Below, in pieces: positions 12,396-22,803 of a stretch of DNA of 64,000 nt (position 1 is its first letter; each line of letters starts with the position of its first letter). The stretch lies in NCBI GenBank assembly GCA_958430865.1, contig CAUDNR010000668.1, positions 3,324 to 67,323 of the forward strand, written 5' to 3'. The position numbers and the translations under genes were made by a program. This DNA comes from Entrophospora sp. SA101 (Eukaryota > Glomeromycota > Glomeromycetes > Entrophosporales > Entrophosporaceae). The notes below the pieces were generated by a model. That model saw nothing but the letters and a program-made list of their open reading frames with translations, did not search any database and was not told where the DNA came from.

Positions 12396-13734
12396 ATGGT
12401 AATTAAAATCAACCTCCAAGAAACCAACAATCATCTTCTTGAAACATTTAATACTATAAAACAATCTAAAAAATGCGTAGTAATTACGGGCGCAGGAATA
12501 TCATGTTCTGGTGGAATTCCGGGAAGTATTATTATTAAATTCAACAAATTCGTTGTTTTAAAGTGCTTTTTATGAATATATATTTACTAATACATATATT
12601 TTTGTTATTATTATTATTGTTGTTATAATTAATTAATATTCAACCTACTCTTATTATTCTATTATCATTACCATTATGCAATTAAATAATATGTGTGTGT
12701 GTGTGTATATATAAATATATATACATTTCTTCTATGTATTTTTTCTTAAATTTAGGACTTTAGGTCCGCTGGTGGAATATATGATATGATTAAACAAAGG
12801 TTTCCAGGTTCCTTCCGATCTGGAAAGGATCTGTTTGATATTACTATGTTGAAGGACCATAAATCAATAGGAGCCTTTAATATGTTTATGGGAATTTTGA
12901 AGGAATGTATCAAAAATGCCAGACCAACTCCCACTCACCATTTCTTAAAAAAAGCTAGACGACAAGAAGAAATTGGTAAGAGTGTACACACAGAACATAG
13001 ACAATCTAGAAGAAGTAGCTGGACTGGCCACTGATTCAATCATAATCAAACCATCGAACTGTACAATTAAGGCCACCCAGCTACATGGAACCATGAAATT
13101 TCTCAAATGTTCTGCATGTTCCGAGATATATGAGTTTAGTAAATCTCACTGTGAAAGATTTAAAGAAGGCGAATCTCCATCTTGTCCACGATGCGAACAA
13201 AGTGGTAAATATCATATTAAAATTTGTGTAAAATATTTCTGATTCTTTTAATTATCCATTAATATGTTTTTTGATAATAGAACAGAAAAGAAGAAATGCT
13301 GGTAAGAGGTCGCACAAATTGGAATTCTCAAACCTAATATTGTTTTATATGGAGATAATCACTCACAAGAACTTCGGATTGGAAAAGTTGCAGCAAAAGA
13401 TTCGAATAAAGCAGATTGTATGATAATTATGGGTACATCATTACAAATACCTGGTATAAAGGATCTAATTAGACAATTTGCTGTGAATATTCATAAAAAA
13501 GGCGGTAAAATAATTGTGGTCAATCTAACTGACATTGTCAAGACAAAAGAAATGTTTGATATGGTAGATTACTTTGTGCAAGGTACAACCGACGAATGGG
13601 TCAGTTTGTTAGGGGAAGAATTAAACGAACCAAAAGCTGTTGATGATAAAAAGAGATTAAGAGAAATTGAAAACATAAATATTGTTGATGTCACCAAATC
13701 CGCTAGATCCAAACAACAAAAGACTGCTGACTAA
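12396..13734 (+). pseudogene. Broken sirtuin (NAD-dependent histone deacetylase, Hst3/Hst4-like)
   Basis: Sir2-family motifs are clear: VVITGAGISCSGGIP, DFRSAGGIYD, TQNIDNLE, the catalytic-His segment LHGTM, zinc ligands CSAC and CPRC, IVLYGD, and MGTSLQIPG. The IPG and FAVNIHKKGG context resembles fungal Hst3/Hst4 enzymes, which remove acetyl from histone H3 Lys56 in the nucleus. Three defects are seen. (1) Exon 1 must end at CCG before GAC TTT (exon 2 at 12756), but the donor reads GGAAGT where GTAAGT is expected. (2) An A7 run at 12947-12953 puts the frame one base out before TQNID. (3) Near 13315 an A run is one base short, before the GILKPNIVLY segment. A normal intron lies at 13205-13280. 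All three could be read errors, but three in one gene favours a pseudogene. Confidence 0.8.
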
Positions 13735-14221
13735 TGATAATACTGAAAACTAGGTCTGTCAAGAAAATTAAGACTTCAAGGAAGTGTTCACAGACAACCA
13801 TTTTATAATTACGTGATATAGATATGAATATTATGAAGATTATGATTTGATAATTGCCTTTGAGAATCATTGTGATTTTAATATCAAGTATGATTTTTAG
13901 AATGATTGATGATATTTTTTGGAATAACGATAAGAATAACAAAAATGACCAATGAAAGAAGAGATTCAAGGATAATGACAATTTTTGAAAAAACCGATTG
14001 ATATCGTTATGATGTAGACGGTTGTGTTTTGAGGATGAATAGTGATTATGAACTCAATGAATTCGGAAAATGACTATGTTTAGTTTTTTTGAGAAAGATT
14101 TTAGATAATGAGGATTATGGGGTTTTGAAAAATTTTCAATGATTAATTAATCGGGGGTGAAAATTTTTCATCAGATAATTGATTCGGGGAGACCGTTCTG
14201 GTAACACAAAATTTAACCCAG
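13735..14221. other. Intergenic, no supported gene
   Basis: AT-rich sequence downstream of the sirtuin pseudogene; no coding frame or repeat supported. Confidence 0.45.
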
Positions 14222-14940
14222 GCAATTGTTGATTGATTGATTGACCAATTAAAATCGCGAATTTAAAAAACATTTAACGAACAAATGTTTCATAAGAACC
14301 ATTTGAAATAGTCTAATAAATTAAATCGTACTACTCGAAAATGTATATAAAGTGTTGGTTTTCGACTTGGTTGAAGAATAACTCTCTTCCTAACTCTTCT
14401 CTTGACCATATCTCTCGAAATAACCTTAATATAACGAATGTCAATGAAATGATTGTAAATATGAACGATGAATGAAAAAATCTATTTAATAAAACCAAAT
14501 TTACAACTCAAAAAAATTTTTTTTGCATGTAATAAAATTCCATTATTAACTATTAACAATCTAATTATATAGATCTTGACCGATCAAGCCCGCTTATATA
14601 GTTATTGAATAATTGATAATAATAAAATAAAACGTTAATTAAATATATATTTTACAAACAGCCTTGTAGATCTCGACTTTAAGACTTATTTTGATCAAAC
14701 CCGCCTATAATAATAAATGTTCATTTTGGAAACTTGATTTGCAAATAGATCTTGGCTTTAACACTTACTTCTACCAAGCCCCGCCTATATAATTATTTGA
14801 ATAATTGATGAAGCGCTCATTAAATATATTTTACAAACAGATTCATAGATCTTGACTTTTAACACTTATTTCGATACAAGCTATTCAATAATTGATAAAC
14901 GTTCATCAATATATTTTACAAACTTGCCTTGGAAGTTTCG
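14222..14940 (+). repeat. Dispersed repeat with ~110-bp tandem units (family copy 1)
   Basis: The first half (about 14222-14450) matches, as reverse complement and with divergence, the sequence at 39700-40010, including TTTTCGACTTGGTTGAA and CTCTTGACCATATCTCTCG. The second half (about 14570-14935) holds about four imperfect tandem units built on TAGATCTTGACTTTAACAC, then CGCCTATATAATTATT, then ATATTTTACAAAC. The same units occur inverted at 39626-39700 and 57225-57545. There is no ORF; a TATATAAAG motif suggests it may be the end of a retroelement. Confidence 0.7.
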
Positions 14941-15600
14941 TATGTCATCATACGTCTTGTATTTAACAGTTAACTTTTTCTGTTTAATTTTAATTTTTTT
15001 TTAGATTACACAATAAAAATTATGGAATAAATTTAATCCAATGAAATGGTTTTGTTATCCCATAAAAGAATAAATTTCAATCGTTAAAAAAAATCAACTA
15101 AGCTTTTTTTTTCTTGATTAAAAGAAAAAAAGATCCTTTGCAAAGAAGAACCCTCGTATGAATCAAAAGCCATTTGCGAATTTCTATTGTTAAAATCTTT
15201 CATCCTGATCTTTTCCTCATGTTTTTTTTTGTCCATCGCTATAGAAGAATAAGCTTCATTCAAACATCAAAAGTCATTTACAAATTTCGATTGTTTTAAA
15301 AAAAATCAACTAAGCTTTTTTTTCTTAATCAATCGATGTATTTGATTTGTTTTTCCCGAAAGGAAATTTTTTCATTAATCAATGATTTTATTTGTTTTCT
15401 CAAAAGGAAATCAGATCATTCACTATTCTTCAAATGGTCAAAATCAAAGTTTTTTCTTATCTGGATCACCCACTACCTATCTCTCTCAAATGGTCAAAAT
15501 CCAAAAAAAAATTTTAATTCAACACGAACAATCAAAAAAAATTTGCACATATTATTTTGTTTATCGATCATTTTTTTTTAAATTGACAACGAAATAAAAC
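14941..15600. repeat. Imperfect ~110/215-bp tandem repeats
   Basis: Copies of AATCAACTAAGCTTTTTT recur near 15088 and 15303, and the linked phrase TCAAAAGTCATTTACAAATT / TCAAAAGCCATTTGCGAATT recurs near 15160 and 15268. CAAATGGTCAAAATC also recurs near 15430 and 15487. Small ORFs here are by-products of the repeats. Confidence 0.6.
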
Positions 15601-15636
15601 GTTTTTGAACCCCGGTCTCGTGACCAGAAAATATCA

Positions 15637-15920
15637 CTAACACGTTGTGCAACAAGCCTTTGACGATCTGAGGTAAAAGTTCCAAGACAAGACCATCAAT
15701 TTTTGGTCATTTTGAACGGTCCAAAACGTCGGAGCAAGACGAAGACCTAACGGTAGACAGCGGTTGACACCACGCAAAAAAACATCTAAAGCGAAACATG
15801 ATTTCCTTTCAGTCAAATATCTGTTTCGCTCAACCCTAACGTTTTGAACCAAAACAGATAAGTTTTTCAGTTTCACAAATCATGACAAACAGATAACAAT
15901 TGGGATTCACACAGTACTAT
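15637..15920. repeat. Dispersed non-coding repeat (relative at ~21574-21675)
   Basis: 15813-15916 aligns with 21574-21675 through ATCTGTTT, GTTTTGAACCAAAACAGA, CAAGTTTTT and AACAATTGG-type blocks at roughly 75-80% identity by eye. The part before it is less AT-rich than its surroundings and holds a 79-codon minus-strand ORF that I do not recognise. Confidence 0.5.
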
Positions 15921-16128
15921 GACGTAAAATAACCATAGCCGTTTATCATTTTTGGAAAATGAAAATATTTCAAAATTTCAAATCAATTTGCAAGCCAGTG
16001 CAGCAAAGAAAAAAACGACTCATCACAAAGTTTTACTCTTTGATTTTGATCTCATCCTTCCCCAAAAATTCAGTTTACTAAAGTTGAGAAACAGGACGTT
16101 TAGAATATTCGTGCTGATTCATATCATA

Positions 16129-16153
16129 ACTGAACTGAACTGAACTGAACTGA
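16129..16153. repeat. (AACTG)5 microsatellite
   Basis: Five direct copies of AACTG. Confidence 0.9.
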
Positions 16154-16299
16154 ATATTCTTTAAAAATGAATTAATTCCTGTGCAACCAAACATTTCAAA
16201 ATTGGGTAAAGTCGTTAGATTAGGGAAACATACAAAAAAAGGGGAAATATTACACAAAATATAAAAAATCTACAACATTTAGTAGGGCACTGTAACACA

Positions 16300-16331
16300 G
16301 AAACCTTTTCTTCTTTTATATATGTTAAAAT
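16300..16331. repeat. Short dispersed repeat shared with 57542-57572
   Basis: About 31 bases beginning GAAACCTTTTCTTCTTTTA are identical at 57542-57572, where they directly follow the ~110-bp tandem family. It is probably a fragment of a common repeat family. Confidence 0.6.
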
Positions 16332-16529
16332 TTCCAACAATCCACGAGTGCTAAAGAGTAAACTTTTTTCTTTGCTTAAGTAAAGATAAAATAAAATATA
16401 TTAATATGTTTTCTGAGTTATGTTTTATCTGCATGCTAATAAAAAAAATTTATGTAGTGGAACAAAAGTATAGTACAATTTTTCATGCAAAGGTACATTT
16501 TTGTGTCAATTTTTCTCTGCTGATAGACT

Positions 16530-16718
16530 CTCCGATTTATTCGCAGATCGTCAAATAACAATTCGAATAAACAAAATGATTTGAATAATTCGAACAAAAA
16601 TTTGTATTATATATGAATAGAAACTCTATTGAAGAGTCACCAAATCTGGTACACAGCTAATAATGTTCAAACTAAGCTAAAATCACCATATACAACATAC
16701 AACTACACTACTTAAGGT
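16530..16718. repeat. Diverged repeat flanking duplication copy A
   Basis: This aligns at roughly 80-85% with 31141-31281: both contain TTGAATAATT, then GAACAAAAATTT, then GAATAGAAACTC, then AATGTTCAAACTAA, then CAACTACACTACTT. At 16719/31282 identity switches abruptly to complete, marking the left edge of the identical block. Confidence 0.75.
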
Positions 16719-17100
16719 GTCCCTACAAGCAATATAGTAAAACTAATAAAAGGGTCCCTAACTAATAATTAAATGTTGGCCAAACCATTAATCATCAGAA
16801 AGGGTTATGAATCAATCAATCATGCCAGATTTATTAATTAATAAAAGTATTATTTTTATTACCAAAGTGTTATTATTGAAAGATCAATTATTTTTTAATT
16901 TTTTTTTCACTGAAGGAGATTTCAAGCATATTTATATGACTTTTTACATGATTTTGTCCAATAAAATAAAATAAAATAAAATAGAATGATAAATGGACAA
17001 TTAGGTGTCAAAAATATGTCATTGATGATGTCATGATTAATGATACCTGATGAAATTTTTTTGTTATAATTGATTAAAAATAAAATTTATATTCATTGAA

Positions 17101-17733
17101 ATGTCAGATGGTAGTCAGCTTCAATTTGATAATAATTTGTTTTCCTTGAAAATATTATTAAACAGAAAAATATGGCAATGTGACTCTGGACACATTTGTG
17201 TTGCACCAATTCTATTCAATTCATTAATGGCATAGAAGACTTTGATGAACCTTTCTTTGGAATCAATACAGCTTTAAAGGACAGGTTTCTGGATTATTTT
17301 TGCAGGAAAATCAAATAATTAGCCAAATAAATCTGTTTTTGACTAATTAGTTGAAGAATTTCCTTTATTTATCAGATCAACTCACTTATTTCACTTGTGC
17401 TATTGATTCAGAATTAAAAGAGCACAACAATCATGATTGTTATATTTGTAGTCCTACTCTAAACCTAGAAACAACATCATCAAATCCATCATCTTTAAAT
17501 TACCCAATCTCAAAAGATCAAGAATTGTGGTGAGAAGTCCCATTCAAGAGGGTAACAATTTGAACAAGATAAGTCTTGACGAATGTGTGATATATCACTT
17601 ATGTACTGATATCTCTGATGAATCTGGTCGTGTTCTCTTGGTCAAAGTTCATTCACCTAATCCTTGTAAGGATCTTCTTTGTATAGTAGATCATCTGGTA
17701 TATCTTCAAATAAAACTTCTTCCAGGAAAGTAA
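17101..17733 (+). pseudogene. Decayed unidentified ORF (copy A)
   Basis: Starting at ATG 17101 (MSDGSQLQFDNNLFSLK), a protein-like reading continues through several stops and frame changes to SLDECVIYHLCTDISDESG and ends at 17733. At least three stops or frameshifts break it. It contains CYICSP but no recognisable domain, and no intron pattern rescues it. Confidence 0.4.
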
Positions 17734-17783
17734 TTTCTTTTTTTAACTAATTTTTTACTGCTTCCTTCTACTGGTCCTTGTTT

Positions 17784-18074
17784 TTAAAAGATAAACTCAA
17801 TCCCTTCTTCTTCAGTTAATCCCTTAAGGTTGCAACTTCTTTTCAAATGTCCCTTTGTTCCACACGAATAGCAAGTTTTATTTTGATGTGGGTTTTTAGT
17901 TTGTTCTTCCTGTTGATAATGTAGTTTGAATAATTGATTAGGATTTTCAGCAAAATATGTATATACCAAGTTGATTAATTGAATGTCCTTGATATTCCCC
18001 GTGAGAATTTGGTGATAGACTTGTACGAAAATTTCTGATTTAATATGTTCTGAATTAAATTCTTTTAATTGCAT
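17784..18074 (-). CDS. Small CCHC zinc-knuckle ORF, probably a Gag-type remnant (copy A)
   Basis: A 96-codon ORF carries one zinc knuckle near its C-terminus: CYSCGTKGHLKRSC, the Cx2Cx4Hx4C pattern of nucleic-acid-binding Gag and CNBP-type proteins. The N-terminal part (HIKSEIFVQVYHQILTGN) is helical in style, as in Ty1-copia-like Gag C-termini. No protease or reverse transcriptase follows, so it is most likely a fragment of a retroelement or domesticated Gag. A C12 run lies about 15 bases upstream of the ATG. Confidence 0.5.
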   Translation of the reverse strand: MQLKEFNSEHIKSEIFVQVYHQILTGNIKDIQLINLVYTYFAENPNQLFKLHYQQEEQTKNPHQNKTCYSCGTKGHLKRSCNLKGLTEEEGIEFIF

Positions 18075-18563
18075 TTACAATTTCAAAACCCCCCCCCCCC
18101 GAATTAACCTCATAGGGTATAAAGTAAAAAAGTAGAAATAAAATAAAGAAGTGAATAAGAAATATGAAAATGAGATAAAGGAAATATAAGAAATATAAGA
18201 AAGAAATAATAATAAAAATATCCGTAGATTATAATTTTGGTTTCCGTTTTGTTTTGTTTTTATTGAATCACTTCTATAATTCCACACAACTCGCACCAAG
18301 TTGTCACCAATTATTATTTGGGAGAGCATGTTAACAATATAAATTTATTATTATGTGTATCAGAATGAATTGGATATTACTAACGAATCAGCTTTATTAC
18401 CAAATAATTTTGGTTTAGTGATTTAAGAAAACGTTTTATTTAGTTGAAACTAACTTATTTAACTTATTTCACAAATTCACGCCGCACGATTTATTGGCAA
18501 AATAATTATTTAAGGGAAATTTTTTTTTTAAAATACAAAACCCTAATACCAATAATAAATAAT

Positions 18564-18695
18564 GGGAATTGTTATTCGCATCCCACGTGACTAAGTGTAG
18601 TAATGTGACCAATGATGAATGGCTTAGCCAAATAAATCGCATGATTTTATTAGTTCGTCTTTTGCCTTAGTCACGTGGAACGAATAACAATTTCC
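18564..18695. mobile_element. MITE with 8-bp target-site duplication (copy A)
   Basis: A 132-bp element has ~30-bp TIRs: left GGGAATTGTTATTCG with CACGTGACTAAG, and the right end is its near-perfect reverse complement. It is flanked by TAAATAAT at 18556-18563 and 18696-18703. The 8-bp duplication fits hAT- or P-like superfamilies; the termini do not decide which. Confidence 0.88.
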
Positions 18696-18764
18696 TAAAT
18701 AATAGTTATTAATAATTAATGATATTAATATTTAGGATATATTAATATATTTAAAGAATCTTCA

Positions 18765-18980
18765 ATGACCACATCAGCAACAAGTTCAGAAATGGAACTG
18801 GAAGGAGAGCAAAGAACAAGAAATTTGATGCCGAATTTAATAAATATTAATATTCAAATATCCAAAAAAGAATCAAGAATATTAAGAATATTCGAAATGT
18901 GTCAGATGACTTTTGTTAATATGGAATTTCGAATATTCTTCAAACAAAATGAGGAGAGAGGTAAAGTATCGTTTCTATGA
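18765..18980 (+). CDS. Short hypothetical ORF (copy A)
   Basis: 71 codons starting MTTSATSSEMELEGE, rich in Ile, Asn and Arg. No domain is recognised, and it lies directly after the MITE. It may be a by-product of AT-rich sequence; kept only because it has an ATG and an acidic N-terminus unlike the surrounding noise. Confidence 0.2.
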   Translation: MTTSATSSEMELEGEQRTRNLMPNLININIQISKKESRILRIFEMCQMTFVNMEFRIFFKQNEERGKVSFL

Positions 18981-19321
18981 TTAAGCACATGCAATTCTTA
19001 GTTTTTTGTTTTTTATTGTATGTAAATCCGTTCGCCAAAAAGGGATAATGATAATTATATTCGTGTGAATAATTTTAATGTTTATGGTTACTCAACCAGG
19101 ATAAATAAAATTCATATATATTTCCAAAATCACTTATTTTGATTAGAATCCTGAATTTCATATATACAAAACCGGAAAGTGTACATGTAATGATTAACCT
19201 TTTTCACAATGAATGAATGGTTCTTTTTGGAATAAACAATAATTCACTGATTTCGGAGTTATCGTATCCATATTAATATACTAATATACTTAATGATTGG
19301 TCAAATTACAAATTCATTTTC

Positions 19322-19329
19322 TATAAATA
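19322..19329 (+). promoter_or_regulatory. TATA-like box upstream of the orphan membrane protein (copy A)
   Basis: TATAAATA lies 47-54 bases before the ATG at 19376. The position is plausible for a core promoter, but the site is only inferred in such AT-rich DNA. Confidence 0.3.
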
Positions 19330-19375
19330 TCAATAAAATAAGTTCAACGAGAGAAACTTTATCCTATTATTCGAT

Positions 19376-20476
19376 ATGAACAAAGGATCTCTATTTAACC
19401 AAAGAAAGCAAATGAAATCAAGTTTCTTGAAGGCTACCTTGGGGAAAATCGTTTTATTTTCATTCCTTCCAACTGTGACTGCATCTTTTGTCAACGAAAA
19501 TTATAGATCTGAAGGGGAAGTGTATGATGCAATCCTTATCACATTTTTTCCAGTTTTTTTTGTCATTCTGTTCAATGTTTCAGGGAAAACTGGACGCATC
19601 AAAAATGTGCTGTTGCCATTATTGGATGACATATTATACAACATAGTCACTTGGGCGATTCCGTTGATAGTTTCTTTTGCCTATGATGATTTTCCGAATA
19701 TAAAGATGTTTTCAATTGTAAACATGGGTTTACATGTAATTTGCGCAGCAGGAGCGATAATTAAGTGTAAAAAAGTTCGTGATTCCGAAACTGATTTTTT
19801 TAATTTTATCGGTTTATTCTTGATATTTTTCCCAGCCATAATCATTCCAACATTCTGGGTTGTTGTTATTAAAACTAGACGCCTTTTCGATCCAATTAGC
19901 ATAGTATTCCTTGCATTATTTGGGATATTGTTGGTTACGCCAATCATTTATTTTATACTATCTTGTCTTAGCGATTGTTTAAAGCAGCGTAATATTTTCG
20001 GTAGATTTTTTCTTCCTGGATGGTTTTATCTCCCAAATATTCTGCAAACATTATTTGTTGTGTTAAAATGGCCAATTGATTTTTACTTTGTCAAAGCATG
20101 CGTGTTTATACTGGTTCTCTCTTTAACAAGAAATGTGTCCTTCTTTACAGAGGAGAAACCAGCACCTGATGACTTTCTGGCTACTTCGACAACAATCACT
20201 CAATGTAACCTGCGCAAATTGATGGATAATAGGCCAAAGGAGGATGACAATCAAATAGCCGAGGGGATGAAAATGTCAATGTCTAATTATCTGCGTAAAA
20301 TAATAGATGAAAGTCAAAAGGATGAAACCCAAAAGGAAATAATCAGGGAAATGAATAAATCAATGGCCGAAATGAAAGAATCAATGGCCGAAATGAAAGA
20401 ATCAATGGCCGAAATGAAAGAATCAATAAAATTGAAAAATCAAGATATGTTGGATGAAATTGTGTGTGAAGGGTAG
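19376..20476 (+). CDS. Orphan polytopic membrane protein with heptad-repeat tail (copy A)
   Basis: An intact, intronless 366-codon ORF. The first ~270 residues contain about six to seven hydrophobic segments (for example AILITFFPVFFVILF, FIGLFLIFFPAIIIP, SIVFLALFGILLV and ACVFILVLSL). From about residue 285 the protein is hydrophilic and charged, with three tandem copies of a 7-residue unit (SMAEMKE) encoded by near-identical 21-bp repeats, a pattern that suggests a short coiled coil. I do not recognise a family and propose no function. Base composition is less AT-rich than the flanks, which supports real coding. The same protein is encoded at 33939-35039. Confidence 0.6.
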   Translation: MNKGSLFNQRKQMKSSFLKATLGKIVLFSFLPTVTASFVNENYRSEGEVYDAILITFFPVFFVILFNVSGKTGRIKNVLLPLLDDILYNIVTWAIPLIVSFAYDDFPNIKMFSIVNMGLHVICAAGAIIKCKKVRDSETDFFNFIGLFLIFFPAIIIPTFWVVVIKTRRLFDPISIVFLALFGILLVTPIIYFILSCLSDCLKQRNIFGRFFLPGWFYLPNILQTLFVVLKWPIDFYFVKACVFILVLSLTRNVSFFTEEKPAPDDFLATSTTITQCNLRKLMDNRPKEDDNQIAEGMKMSMSNYLRKIIDESQKDETQKEIIREMNKSMAEMKESMAEMKESMAEMKESIKLKNQDMLDEIVCEG

Positions 20477-20896
20477 CAAATAGATAACATTAACGGTAAT
20501 TTTAACCCAGTTTCTTTTAGAAAGGATTATTGTCTGGTTGACTTTGTCACTAACAGTATATTTATTTATTTACAGTATTTAGCAAAAATTCAAAAATGAT
20601 ATCGTTGTTTAATAAAAACAGCTTAATCATATATCCATATCCATATCCATATCTAAATTTTCACAAAATTTCCGCAATAACAACTAGAGATGTTAATCGA
20701 TCCTAAACAGTTCAGGACAGTCCTGTGACTGGCAGGCATATCTTGGAACCGGACCAGATTTAAGTCCTGGAAAAGTCCCGTTTTTTTTTTAACATATTAT
20801 TATTTAAATTAAAAAAACTTATCATTTTACTATTATTATAAATCTATATATGAATTTTGGCAAATGAAAAATCAATATCATGGGAATTTTTAAAAC

Positions 20897-20964
<68 letters not shown>
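20897..20964. repeat. (ATT)n microsatellite (copy A)
   Basis: About 22 uninterrupted ATT units; the array has the same length in copy B (35460-35527). Confidence 0.95.
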
Positions 20965-20967
<3 letters not shown>

Positions 20968-20969
20968 AT

Positions 20970-22090
20970 TGAATATTTGAATAATAATACTATTATTATT
21001 TAGCAAACGAATACAGTATAAAATAAAAATTTATTATCAGCTGATTTGATTTTTTGGACCCTTTTTCCAAACCTTATTGTTAGAGACCCAGATTTATGCG
21101 TAAAAAAACATTAAATGGCTTAGCCGGCTAAGAACTTAATAAACCTCAATTGATGAAAAACCTTTTCAGATGGTACTAAGCTTGCCGGTATTATTATTAT
21201 TATTACTATCGTTATTATTATTATTATTATTATTTACTATTGTTATCATAATATCTCGCCTTTAATGGTTCAAATCATTTGTTTTATTCGTTATGAATTT
21301 GGGTATTTGAATTAAATTTGAAAGTTTTATTCGAATAATTTGAATAAAAAGAATAGAACGAATAATTCGAATAAAAATAATTCGAATTAAAATAAGGACT
21401 TGTATTACGAAGAGAAACTCTATGACTTTTATCCTGCTATGATGTATTGTATTTTGCTTTTTGAGTAAATGTAGTTGGACCCATCTCAACTAAATTTATA
21501 TGCCTTTGAATTCTGCACTAAAATTCCAGACGTAAAAATGAATGTCAAGAGAAATTTTTTTTAGCCGCTACAAGTATCTGTTTCTCTCTACCCTGGTGTT
21601 TTGAACCAAAACAGACAAGTTTTTTAGTTGAAAAAACATGCCAAATAGATAGCAATTGGTGATTCGCACGTGTTCTATGTTTTAAATCTAGTTGCAGATT
21701 TTACAAAAGTTGGTTAATTAATCGTTGAGATGTCATACAAAATACACACACGAATTAAATCTTTAAAAAATAAACTGTAAATAATATCATGCAGAAAATT
21801 TGCAACATTTTATTAATGAATTTAAGAGAAGAAGGCGGCGGCGGTGATTGTGTATATATTTTCAAGAAAATAATGCATCATGTCATAAAGCAGCAGCTAA
21901 TAAGTGTAAAAAAGAAAATCGTATTGTAAGTTCCGCCCCTATCTAAAAATTTTGGCAGGATTTAAAAAATCAAAAATCATAAATCAAGAAATAAGGCTGA
22001 ATCATTTAATTTATTGAAAGAGGAATGGTTTAATACTAATACAGAAACAATTAATAAATTAACAATAAAAATCTATTCGGTTCTCTTTTT
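20970..22090. repeat. Non-coding, TTCGAATAA-rich dispersed repeats (copy A)
   Basis: No supported gene. It holds ATT-rich stretches near 21190-21240, a TTCGAATAA-type repeat cluster at about 21280-21400 (related to the minisatellite-like DNA at 30340-31180), and the dispersed repeat at 21574-21675 related to 15813-15916. Confidence 0.5.
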
Positions 22091-22097
22091 TTCCTGC

Positions 22098-22352
22098 TCA
22101 TAGTGATCCATAATTTTTTGCCAGCTTATGTAGACGCAAAGTGTGTTTATTGCTGGATAAATACTTCATCTGTACTAACACATTATTGTTCACATCCGCA
22201 TTATACACGTCAGTATAGGAATAGACTATCACAATATCCTTAATTCCATACTTGCGATCAATCACATCACCAATTATTTTTACAAATCGCTTATTTTAAT
22301 CCATACGAAAGAGACGGGGGACTTTGTTGATGAGGTTTTTGACGTTGGAGAT
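22098..22352 (-). pseudogene. ORF remnant with one in-frame stop (copy A)
   Basis: Read on the minus strand from 22352, a protein-like frame (NVKNLINKVPRLFRMD, then NKRFVKIIGDVIDRKYGI) runs about 85 codons to TGA at 22098-22100. It is interrupted once by a TAA near 22301. No start codon or family is recognised. Codon use and composition look coding, so it is probably an exon or fragment of a dead gene. Confidence 0.4.
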
Positions 22353-22803
22353 CTAGTGATGATAGATTACAATAAATAAAGTTTGAGGATAGAGAAGAAA
22401 ATATAGACTTGAATATTTTCTTTTTTTACACAATTGAATTTTCCGTCTAGAGAATTTAATGAGGCAAAATTCTGCATATTGGAAGTTTGTTGTTACACGG
22501 AATGTTATACAGAACCCATTGCTATAGTTGGTTACCTCTCTCTCTATAAATTGAAGATCAAGTTCAGATCCAATTCAAATCCAGTTTATCACTTACCTTT
22601 TATTGCCAAAATGTTTTGTCGTGTATTGTAAGTAAAATCTTCAAGCATTTATTTTCATGGTAAAAATCATGTTATTTTTTTTTTTTAAAAAAAAAAAAGG
22701 GAATTATTTGCAAGATATTCAGGGTAAATTTACTAAATGGTTTGTATCACAAGCAAGAGATGTGTCATTCATCATTGAATTCTTTTTCAATTAAAAAAAA
22801 AAA

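Noticed and set aside
12947..12953. Programmed frameshift in the sirtuin A7 run
   Set aside because: A second indel and a broken splice donor in the same gene make decay or consensus error simpler.
17527..17733. Separate gene within the decayed ORF
   Set aside because: No ATG start; better read as the frameshifted continuation of the upstream remnant.
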